DNA from: SIAJ01 sp036266155
GTDB lineage: Bacteria > Planctomycetota > Planctomycetia > Gemmatales > Gemmataceae
Length of the DNA stretch: 32,961 nucleotides
Direction of reading: 5' to 3'
Assembly (NCBI GenBank): GCA_036266155.1
Contig: DATANR010000491.1
Location: forward strand, 1-32,961
In this document: piece after piece, positions 13,707 through 20,704 of the stretch
Position numbering within the stretch: position 1 is the first letter of the stretch
Layout: each line of letters starts with the position of its first letter
Made by a program: the position numbers and the translations under genes
The notes under the pieces: model-generated
Seen by the model: only the letters and a program-made list of their open reading frames with translations
Told to the model about the DNA's origin: nothing
Database searches by the model: none

Positions 13707-15852
13707 GAGCAGTATTCGGTCGTATCAGCACGTCACGCACCTTGCGGCTCAGCCCATCGGGCGTGAACGGCTTTTGCAAGAAGTGCACTTCTTCCTCCTC
13801 GATCCCCTGCCGCAGGACCTCGTCCGTTGTATAGCCGGACATGAATAGCACGCGCAAATCGGGTTGGCGTTCCCGTCCACATTCAGCCACTTGCCGACCG
13901 CCCATGCCGGGCATGACCACGTCGGTAATCATCAAATCAACGCGACCAGGAATTTGCTCGAACAGCTCCAGGGCATCGGACCCGCAGGGCGCCGCGAACA
14001 CGCGATAGCCTTTCCCCTCTAGCACGCGCTGGGCCAAGCTGCGAACCATGTCTTCGTCTTCGACGAGAAGGATCGTCTCACGGGTACGCAAATCCGATCG
14101 GCGCACATAAATAGTTTGCTTGGCGGGTGGCCGATCGGCGCACAATGGGAACTCGATCAAGAAGCTCGTCCCGTGCCCGACTTCGCTCTCGACCGCGATC
14201 GTCCCACCGGCCTGTTGAACGATCGTGTGCACGGTCGCCAGCCCGAGTCCCGTGCCCTCGCCGGCAGGCTTGGTCGTGAAAAATGGCTCGAATATGCGAG
14301 CCTTCGTCGCCGCATCCATGCCGCAACCGGTGTCAACGACAGTTAACATGACGACCGAATCTGTCACCGCGGTACGGACAGAGAGCGTGCCGCCCTGTGG
14401 CATCGCGTCGCGAGCATTGACCGCAAGGTTCATTAGCAGTTGCACGAGTAGTCCGGGATCGGCCTTCACGCGGCCGCCGCGCGGATCTAGATTCACACCC
14501 AGCTCAATATGCTCGCCGATAAGCCGGCGCAGCATCTTTTCCACGTCGCGAACAACGTCGTTGATGTCGAGCGCGACCGGCGCCACGATCTGACGTCGCC
14601 CAAACGCGAGTAGCTGTTTCGTCAGCGTGGCAGCCTGCTCGCCGGCCCGGCGAATTTCCTCGGCCAATTCCCGAGCCGGTTGGCCGGATCGCGCATCGTG
14701 GAGCAGGAGTTCCGAACATCCGTTGATGACGGTTAGCAAATTGTTGAAGTCGTGGGCAACGCCCCCCGCAAGCCGGCCGACCGCCTCCATCTTCTGCGAT
14801 TGGCGAACCTGGTCCTCGAGTTTGCGCCGCTGTTCCTCCTCACGCAGCCGGTCCGTGACGTCATGGCCCAGGGATACGATGCACAGAAGCCGGCCCCGGT
14901 CGTCCGTCAGCGTCGAGTTGTACCACTCAACATGGACGATGCGGCCATCCTTGGTTCGATTCCGATTTGAGCAGGCATTGAACGGTACGCCGCCAACGAG
15001 TTCGCCAATTTTGGCATCGACAAGAGCCACGTCGTCTTCATGGACGAGCGCGAGATCCGATAGTTTTTTGCCCGTCACCTCTTCGGCCGTCCAACCGAAA
15101 ATGCGCTCAGCTTGCCGGGACCAGCGCGTCACGCGCAACTGATCGTCACATTCGATGAACGCCAATGGAGAATTGGCGAACTGCTGGTCACGGATCAGGC
15201 ACAATCGACGCAGCTCTTCGTGGGCCCGCTTGCGCACGGTCACATCGCGGCCAATGCAGACGGTGATTGCCAAGGCGCCGTTGCGGCGTGCGGGGCGGGC
15301 GCTGACTTCCAGCACGATCGACTTGCCATCGCGAGCACGGATCGGAATCTCGAAAGTTCGCGCCGCGTTGCTCCCTCGGGAAAATCCGCTACGATCGACG
15401 TCAGGATCGGTGATATCGGACAGGGTCTTGCCGATGATCTCGCCGCGAGCGTAGCCGGTCAATCGCTCACCCGCTTGATTCAAAGACGTGACGCGGCCGT
15501 CGCGATCGAGGGTGAAGACTACGTCGTTGGCGTTTTCGATCAGGTCCCGGTAATCCGCCTCGAGGTCCCCTTCGCGGCGCAACTGCGTGTGGAGGTCGGC
15601 CGCATGGCGGGCCAGTTCGCGGCGGAGAAAAATCACCAGGACGGCGGCCGCAAGCAGGCCGCCCGCGGACACGAGCGCAACATAGCCCGAAGGCACCAGG
15701 TTCCACCAGTTTCGCCAACCGAATTCATCGCTGGCCGCGCGAGCATCGCCAGCCTGGACCGTCATGAAATCAATGGTCAGCAGCGCGAAAATAGCGCAGG
15801 CAATAAATGCGGGGGCACCGCGACGGAGGATCTCGGAATGCAAAGCCTTCAC
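13684..15852 (-). CDS. Hybrid sensor histidine kinase with two PAS domains and receiver
   Basis: This 722-residue protein starts at a GTG with GGAAG 10 nt upstream. Two membrane helices (about 13-33 and 55-76) enclose a short outer loop. Two PAS domains follow at about 98-205 and 218-335 (each ending in a GxDVT-type motif). A HisKA helix has the phospho-acceptor H367 in GGVAHDFNNLL. The ATPase domain has an N-box NLAVNARDA near 475, DTGCGM at 507-512 and GTGLGL at 533-538. A C-terminal receiver begins ILLVEDED at 594 and carries the phospho-acceptor D644 in TDVVMPGMGG. This HDFNN-type kinase plus receiver is common in soil and planctomycete genomes. No separate response regulator lies nearby, so its output is unknown. 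It is monocistronic, convergent with EF-G; the 195-nt upstream gap presumably holds its promoter. Confidence 0.94.
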   Translation of the reverse strand: MKALHSEILRRGAPAFIACAIFALLTIDFMTVQAGDARAASDEFGWRNWWNLVPSGYVALVSAGGLLAAAVLVIFLRRELARHAADLHTQLRREGDLEADYRDLIENANDVVFTLDRDGRVTSLNQAGERLTGYARGEIIGKTLSDITDPDVDRSGFSRGSNAARTFEIPIRARDGKSIVLEVSARPARRNGALAITVCIGRDVTVRKRAHEELRRLCLIRDQQFANSPLAFIECDDQLRVTRWSRQAERIFGWTAEEVTGKKLSDLALVHEDDVALVDAKIGELVGGVPFNACSNRNRTKDGRIVHVEWYNSTLTDDRGRLLCIVSLGHDVTDRLREEEQRRKLEDQVRQSQKMEAVGRLAGGVAHDFNNLLTVINGCSELLLHDARSGQPARELAEEIRRAGEQAATLTKQLLAFGRRQIVAPVALDINDVVRDVEKMLRRLIGEHIELGVNLDPRGGRVKADPGLLVQLLMNLAVNARDAMPQGGTLSVRTAVTDSVVMLTVVDTGCGMDAATKARIFEPFFTTKPAGEGTGLGLATVHTIVQQAGGTIAVESEVGHGTSFLIEFPLCADRPPAKQTIYVRRSDLRTRETILLVEDEDMVRSLAQRVLEGKGYRVFAAPCGSDALELFEQIPGRVDLMITDVVMPGMGGRQVAECGRERQPDLRVLFMSGYTTDEVLRQGIEEEEVHFLQKPFTPDGLSRKVRDVLIRPNTARGLALAR

Positions 15853-16047
15853 GGGTAGGTGACTTCCAGGACGTTCGAGTCAATGTCTGGTTCGGCCGAA
15901 AAAGTGTAGTGCAGAGCGTCACGAGCTTGTCGGTATCGCCGCCATCGCGTGGCCGCAACCACTGCCACGTTTCAAGAAACAGCAGAAAATCCATGCTTGG
16001 CAGGAAAACGCGATGGGCCTAATCGCTCCCGAGGTCCTCCGCGCGCA

Positions 16048-17028
16048 TCATGCACGCCAGGATGGGTCGACATATCGAATTGGGATTTCTGCTCCCGCCA
16101 CATAGCTCAACTTGCCGATTTTGCACATCTGGTAGACGTTTATCCGAAAATCCGGGCATGTACTCACGAGGCAATACGCGTCAACCGGCTTGAATCCGTA
16201 GTCCGCTACGAGCCAGTCAATGAGGTTGATCGTCGCCGTTTCCACCGCAACTTCAAGCGGGCGATACGCGTAGACCGAGACGATCGAATGTGGCTTGCGG
16301 ATGCGCATCCACGGCACGCGATGACCTTTGATGACTTCGACTGTCAGCCGCACCGTCGATTGCGTCTCCGCCGCAGTTCCGGTGAACTCTGTGTCGCCTT
16401 GCGACGCATGAACGTCGCCCAGGTACAGCAGTCCTCCCGAATGCCAAACGGGCAACAAGATCGTGTTGCCCGGCGCCACATCACGGATGTCGAGGTTGCC
16501 TCCCCAGTCGCCCTGACCATCGTTGCTGGTTGTGACTTCGCGATCGGGCGCGGTGCCGATGGTCCCAATAAACGGCGTGATCGGCCATGAGATGCGGTCG
16601 CTGAAGTGCAAGGTCCCGTCGCGCGTCGTGCCGCTTGGACCAGCCGTATGCCGGAAGATCTTGGTCGTGTACTCCCCGGAACAATCGGGAAAACGACTGG
16701 ATTCGCCGAGCGGCCCGCGGCGGGGACCGACGGCTATCCACGAGTAGGGTTCCGGAGTAATGCTCTCGATCGTAATGGCGAGTGAGTCGCCGCGTTCGGC
16801 GCCTTCAACGAACACCGGCCCGGCAATCGGGTTCACGAGCGGCGGACTCCGATCGAAGCCCGGCCGTTTGCCGGGGATTGCCTTGTCGTCTGGCGATTTG
16901 AAGTAACCGGAGCTGGCGTCCCAGGTTTCGACCTCGAACGTTTCATTGGGCCGTACGCGTATAGCCGGCTCCTCGCGCCAGTCGAATGCGAATTTGCGTT
17001 CGCGCTCGCGAGTGATGCGCTGCGTCAT
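16048..17028 (-). CDS. Acetamidase/formamidase family protein
   Basis: This 326-residue protein matches the FmdA/AmdA family, which hydrolyse short amides to carboxylate and ammonia. Visible family signatures are NPIAGPVFVEGAERGDSL (around 66-83), WGGNLDIRDVAPGNTILLPV (about 175-194), and the metal/active-site stretch YLGDVHASQGDTEFTGTA. The C-terminal YQMCKIGKLSYVAGAE is also typical. It is slightly longer than many homologues, and the exact amide substrate cannot be told from sequence. The start codon lies 1 nt after the HAD hydrolase stop, so the two are co-transcribed and probably translationally coupled. No amide transporter (such as FmdC) or urease is nearby. Confidence 0.88.
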   Translation of the reverse strand: MTQRITRERERKFAFDWREEPAIRVRPNETFEVETWDASSGYFKSPDDKAIPGKRPGFDRSPPLVNPIAGPVFVEGAERGDSLAITIESITPEPYSWIAVGPRRGPLGESSRFPDCSGEYTTKIFRHTAGPSGTTRDGTLHFSDRISWPITPFIGTIGTAPDREVTTSNDGQGDWGGNLDIRDVAPGNTILLPVWHSGGLLYLGDVHASQGDTEFTGTAAETQSTVRLTVEVIKGHRVPWMRIRKPHSIVSVYAYRPLEVAVETATINLIDWLVADYGFKPVDAYCLVSTCPDFRINVYQMCKIGKLSYVAGAEIPIRYVDPSWRA

Positions 17029-17029
17029 T

Positions 17030-17704
17030 TCAGATCCAGCCCCATTGAGTTAGCAGTTCGCCCGCATGCGAGAAATCGGGAAGCAAATGATCAGGTCGCG
17101 CCGCGACCAGCTCATCGCGATGGTGCCAGCCGGTCTGCACGACGACAGCTTTGGCGCCGATGGCACGAGCGCATTTCACGTCGAGCGGCGTGTCGCCAAT
17201 GACCCAGACGTCTGCAGGATTGATCGGCCTTCCGACATGCCGTTCGGCTTCGACCAACGCGAGTCGGGCAACGTCATCGCGATCCGCCAAACCATCCGCG
17301 AAGCCGCCGAATGGGAAATGCTCCCAAAGGCCAAAGTGCCGAAGCTTGATCTCGGCGCCCGCACGAATGTTCCCAGTCAGCAGCCCGACGACCGCTCCCT
17401 GGCGTTCGCCGCGAAGCGCGGTCTCGATTCCCGGCAGCACTTCGCCACCCTTGCCACGCAGCGTTGCCGGCAAGTGGGCAAGATAGGCGGCGTGCAGGCG
17501 ATCCACATTGACTTCCGTTGGCTCGACGCCGTGAAGAGCTAACAGTTCGCGACCAATGCCGACGTCGGTCCGACCGCTGTAGGGAACGCGATCGTGAACC
17601 GTGTCGACGTGAAATGCCGTCCTGAGGCCGGCTTCCATGGCCGCCTTGCCAGCTCCGCCGGACCGGATCAACGTGCCGTCAATGTCAAATAGGAGAACGC
17701 GCAT
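17030..17704 (-). CDS. HAD-superfamily phosphatase (phosphoglycolate phosphatase-like)
   Basis: This 224-residue protein has HAD motif I FDIDGT with D7 and D9, a cap domain of subclass I type, motif II LLTGN, and motif IV VIGDTPLDVKCA. I set the start at ATG 17704 because the HAD fold begins there; the frame stays open to 18052 but runs through the divergent promoter and the opposite gene. It probably removes phosphate from a small metabolite; Gph-like proteins of this length act on phosphoglycolate or nucleotides. It precedes the formamidase gene by 1 nt, so the pair forms a two-gene operon. The 123 nt to the divergent gene at 17828 must contain both promoters. Confidence 0.9.
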   Translation of the reverse strand: MRVLLFDIDGTLIRSGGAGKAAMEAGLRTAFHVDTVHDRVPYSGRTDVGIGRELLALHGVEPTEVNVDRLHAAYLAHLPATLRGKGGEVLPGIETALRGERQGAVVGLLTGNIRAGAEIKLRHFGLWEHFPFGGFADGLADRDDVARLALVEAERHVGRPINPADVWVIGDTPLDVKCARAIGAKAVVVQTGWHHRDELVAARPDHLLPDFSHAGELLTQWGWI

Positions 17705-17827
17705 CTTGCCAGTATAGGGCCGGCTGTGGCAATCTCGCGGGCGGAATGCTTCATGCCGGTGTCCGGGTGGGATCGATAAGGAGGAGGGTTCTGCGAATCG
17801 GGGAAACGCAGCCCGACGGGAGACGTT

Positions 17828-18520
17828 ATGACCCGCACCTTTGTCGTACTTTGCCTGGTTGCTCTGGCTGCCCCAGCGTGCGCGGAACCCCGATCCGACA
17901 AATCGAAGCCGAGCGGGTCGTTGCCGTTGCCCGTCGCCCTCGAATCGATGCCGGCCGTCACCCGCGATGCGTTGAACAAGGTAATGAAGGACCCGACGTT
18001 GACCACCGTGTCCACGCCGGAGGAGTTCATTGCCCATCCGGACATGTATCAATGGTTACTCGATCACCCGGATCGCGCGGCCGCCGCGTGGCGTAAGCTC
18101 GGCGTGGGCGCGATCGACATCAAGCCGCTCAAGGACGGCCGTTTCCGCTGGACGGACGAAAATGGCAGCGACCTCGTTTGGCAGAACGTGGCTCAGGGGC
18201 CGACTGGCCGCGTTTGGTACGCCGAGGGAAAAGTGAAGCCGGGCCCCCTGCTGCCGACAGTCTCGGTCACTGCGGTCGCCGTGCTGAAGCACTCGGATAA
18301 GCCACGCGAGACCGGCGACTCGACGATTCAGCAGCAGATTGAGGTCTTCATGCACACCGATAGCAAGGCGGCCACGTTGGTCACTAAAGTCCTCGGAGAT
18401 AGCGCTCCGAAGATGGCCCAGCAAGGCGCTGAACAGCTGTTGATGTTCTTCTCGGGCATCGCCAAGTACACGCATGACCGACCGGAAAAGGCAAAGAGTC
18501 TGTTCGAGCCGAGCAAGTAG
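17828..18520 (+). CDS. Secreted hypothetical protein
   Basis: This 230-residue protein opens with a Sec signal peptide (MTRTFVVLCLVALAAPACA, cleavage after residue 19) and GGGAG 5 nt before the ATG. I do not recognise the mature domain. It is mostly polar, with a segment around 60-90 of the form IAHPDMYQWLLDHPDRAAAA, WxxxG strands, and a C-terminal helix rich in K and A (MAQQGAEQLLMFFSGIAKY). It is probably periplasmic. It stands 93 nt before purM on the same strand and is divergent from the HAD-formamidase pair; a functional link to either is not evident. Confidence 0.8.
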   Translation: MTRTFVVLCLVALAAPACAEPRSDKSKPSGSLPLPVALESMPAVTRDALNKVMKDPTLTTVSTPEEFIAHPDMYQWLLDHPDRAAAAWRKLGVGAIDIKPLKDGRFRWTDENGSDLVWQNVAQGPTGRVWYAEGKVKPGPLLPTVSVTAVAVLKHSDKPRETGDSTIQQQIEVFMHTDSKAATLVTKVLGDSAPKMAQQGAEQLLMFFSGIAKYTHDRPEKAKSLFEPSK

Positions 18521-18613
18521 CCGTCCGCCGATTCGCGCAGCACAGGTGCTTGCCGCACGGACGTGTGGGTCATCCAACAACTCTGACCACCCGAGTCCCC
18601 TAGCCACCATCGC

Positions 18614-19684
18614 ATGCCCGAACCGCTCGACTATAAGGCCGCTGGCCTCGATCTCGACGTTTACGACGACACCATCGACCGAATTGGTCGACTCGTCAAG
18701 AAAACACACGGTCCGGGCGTCATCGACGGCTTCGGCGGCTTCGCGTCGCTGTTCGCACTCGACATTAATCGCTGGCTGTTCTCCGGTGGCTATCGCAAGC
18801 CCGTTCTAGTGACTTGCACCGACGGGGTCGGCACCAAGCTCAAGATCGCGACCATGATGGGTAAGTTCGATACGGTCGGGGTTGATCTCGTCGCTATGTC
18901 GGTCAACGACCTCCTCTGCTGCGGGGCTCAGCCGCTCGTCTTTCTCGATTACCTCGCAATGCCGAAGGACGACCCGGCCCTTGCGGAGCAGTTGGTCACG
19001 GGCATGGTCGAAGGCTGCGAACAGGCTGGCTGTTCGTTGACCGGCGGCGAGACAGCCATTCTCCCTGATTTTTATGCTCCCGGCGACTTCGACATGGCCG
19101 GCTTCGCGGTCGGCGTCGTGGAGCGCGACGATGCCATCGACGGGACGCACATCCAACCCGGTGACGTCGTGCTCGGTCTCGGCTCAACGGGCTTGCACTC
19201 GAATGGCTACAGCCTGGCACGCAAGATCGTCTTCGATCACGCGAAACTGAGCGTGAACGACTTCGCTCCCGAACTAGGCAAAACGGTAGGTGAGGAACTG
19301 CTGACGCCAACCCGCATCTATGTGAAGCCGATCCAAGATGTGTTGAAACATTACCCAGTCAAGAAGAAAGTTGTTCGTGGCCTCGCTCACATCACCGGCG
19401 GCGGGATTGTCGACAATGTGCCCCGCATTCTGCCGGCCAATCGGCGGGTGTTTGTCAAACGCGGCAGCTGGGATTTGCCGCCCGTTTTTCCGTGGCTGCA
19501 GCGGCTCGGCAACGTGGCCCAAGCGGAAATGGACCGCGTCTTCAACGGCGGCATCGGCTTCACCATGATTGTTGCGCCGTTCTTCGCCGAGAGCATCCGC
19601 GAACGTCTGACAAAAGAAGGCATCCCGACCTTCGCGATTGGCGAAGTTCGCGAGGGGGCCGCTGGCGTCGAATGGATCGATTGA
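18614..19684 (+). CDS. purM: Phosphoribosylformylglycinamidine cyclo-ligase (AIR synthase)
   Basis: This 356-residue enzyme converts formylglycinamidine ribonucleotide and ATP to aminoimidazole ribonucleotide, the fifth step of purine synthesis. The PurM signatures are present: IDGFGGFASLF (the nucleotide-site glycine region), TDGVGTKLKIA, GVDLVAMSVND, GCSLTGGETA and GLGSTGLHSNGYSL, plus HITGGGIVDNVPR and NGGIGFTMIV in the C-terminal half. The length is normal, and no frameshift is seen. No strong ribosome binding site precedes ATG 18614. It follows the secreted hypothetical by 93 nt and has no other purine gene nearby, so it is likely expressed on its own. Its end is 3 nt from the convergent gene at 19688. 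Confidence 0.96.
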   Translation: MPEPLDYKAAGLDLDVYDDTIDRIGRLVKKTHGPGVIDGFGGFASLFALDINRWLFSGGYRKPVLVTCTDGVGTKLKIATMMGKFDTVGVDLVAMSVNDLLCCGAQPLVFLDYLAMPKDDPALAEQLVTGMVEGCEQAGCSLTGGETAILPDFYAPGDFDMAGFAVGVVERDDAIDGTHIQPGDVVLGLGSTGLHSNGYSLARKIVFDHAKLSVNDFAPELGKTVGEELLTPTRIYVKPIQDVLKHYPVKKKVVRGLAHITGGGIVDNVPRILPANRRVFVKRGSWDLPPVFPWLQRLGNVAQAEMDRVFNGGIGFTMIVAPFFAESIRERLTKEGIPTFAIGEVREGAAGVEWID

Positions 19685-19687
19685 CAG

Positions 19688-20056
19688 CTATCGCCTAAGC
19701 ACCACGGCCCCGGCACGATTGGTCAGGTCCCAAACGCGGCTGACGACCAAGACGGACTGCGGGTCCAGCCCTTCCAGAAGTCGATCAAAGTCGGCATCCG
19801 ACTCGCACAGGTGCCAGTCCGGCGAGTAGACGCCGCCGGGATGGCGGACCTCCACGAGGACAGGGCCACCGGCCTCAATGAGTGCATGAACGGCTTCGTG
19901 GCCCTGAGCAGAGGCGGCAGACATTAACTTGGCCATGGCGAATTCCCCGACCCGCTCCCTGGACTCGGCAAGCAGATGAGGATCCATCCCGGAGGCGACG
20001 GGAACTCGACCGACGCGACCTAGTCCATGCGGCCCAATGGTGAGAATCGAGTTCAT
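19688..20056 (-). CDS. Hypothetical protein convergent with purM
   Basis: I choose ATG 20056, giving 122 residues; the frame is open from an ATG at 20107, but the extra 17 residues look non-native and neither start has a clear ribosome binding site. The sequence begins MNSILTIGPHGLGRVGRVPV, then has an amphipathic helix with AMAKLMSAASAQGHEAVHAL, a strand pair (PVLVEVRHPGGVY) and a C-terminal beta strand near VVSRVWDL. I do not recognise a family. It looks like a small alpha/beta protein. The stop is 3 nt from the purM stop. The 597 nt upstream holds repeats but no gene, so it is probably transcribed alone. Confidence 0.6.
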   Translation of the reverse strand: MNSILTIGPHGLGRVGRVPVASGMDPHLLAESRERVGEFAMAKLMSAASAQGHEAVHALIEAGGPVLVEVRHPGGVYSPDWHLCESDADFDRLLEGLDPQSVLVVSRVWDLTNRAGAVVLRR

Positions 20057-20178
20057 GGGCCAGCCCACCACAGTATCGTTATCCGACGATCCGATCAAGC
20101 ATTTCATTCACGTTTTTTGCGCTTGTTACCGGACCGACCCAGAGTGAGAACTGGCTGTTTAGCCTATAAGCCGGCGAG

Positions 20179-20270
20179 CCGGGAGCGTAAGCGATCGGTG
20201 TCGACGCGTTGCGCCAAAATCACGAAATTCACCGCGGGTCGCGGCTTGCCCAAGTCACTTACGCTCCCGG
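20179..20270. repeat. 13-nt inverted repeat pair
   Basis: CCGGGAGCGTAAG (20179-20191) and CTTACGCTCCCGG (20258-20270) are perfect reverse complements separated by 66 nt. Sequences of this kind are, from memory, common intergenic repeats in planctomycetes. A role as a transcript-end or mobile small element is not shown. Confidence 0.55.
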
Positions 20271-20274
20271 TGCG

Positions 20275-20293
20275 CCAAGGTGTCACACCTTGG
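20275..20293. repeat. 8-bp hairpin with 3-nt loop
   Basis: CCAAGGTG and CACCTTGG enclose the loop TCA, four nucleotides after the inverted repeat at 20179-20270. The 3-nt loop is the same size as those in the elements at 22958 and 32936, which suggests a related class of repeats. Sequence identity between them is not obvious. Confidence 0.5.
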
Positions 20294-20611
20294 GCACGCA
20301 CTTGGGCCCTTCTTTCAATTCTCCATCATCCCGGCGGTGCGGCGGGTTCCAAGCACGGATTCGGCGACAACACTCGTCGGCCGAGTCGTGGTGGTGCCGG
20401 TCGAAGTCGTCGGCCCATCCGATCAATTGAACGGGTTAGGGCCGATACGTTCGGCGATGCGTTCCGAGACTTCACAACTTAAAGACGGTTTGATGACCAA
20501 TAGAACGAAACTGCGACAACGCTCATTTTCATAAGTCTCTACCAAATCGTCACTTAGTTCGCCAACGATGCCAAGCATGTTTCGTTCAGACGTCGTTCCG
20601 GAATTGTGAAG

Positions 20612-20646
20612 AATACGTTCAGGGGGGTGGGAGGCGCTGAACGTAT
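20612..20646. repeat. 20-nt dispersed repeat, copy 2, as hairpin
   Basis: The first 20 nt repeat exactly those at 9885-9904. Here ATACGTTCA (20613-20621) pairs perfectly with TGAACGTAT (20638-20646) around a 16-nt G-rich loop. It is located 59 nt from the stop of the S9 peptidase gene, on its downstream side, so it could form a structure in that gene's 3' end. Confidence 0.65.
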
Positions 20647-20704
20647 CGCATCACCACAGCGCGTGCAATGAAACGGATGCCGCGGTCGATTGCGCGCCAC
20701 CCCA

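Larger units (their letters stand above)
20108..20704. other. 597-nt intergenic region with several inverted repeats
   Basis: No convincing gene lies here on either strand; short open frames such as 20280-20534 lack a ribosome binding site and protein-like composition. The stretch holds three structured repeats, listed separately (20179-20270, 20275-20293 and 20612-20646). It presumably also carries the promoter of the 20056 gene. The region is downstream of the S9 peptidase gene on the minus strand. Confidence 0.5.

Noticed and set aside
20280..20534. 84-codon plus-strand open frame in the repeat-rich gap
   Set aside because: It runs through a repeat hairpin and has no ribosome binding site or recognisable motif.
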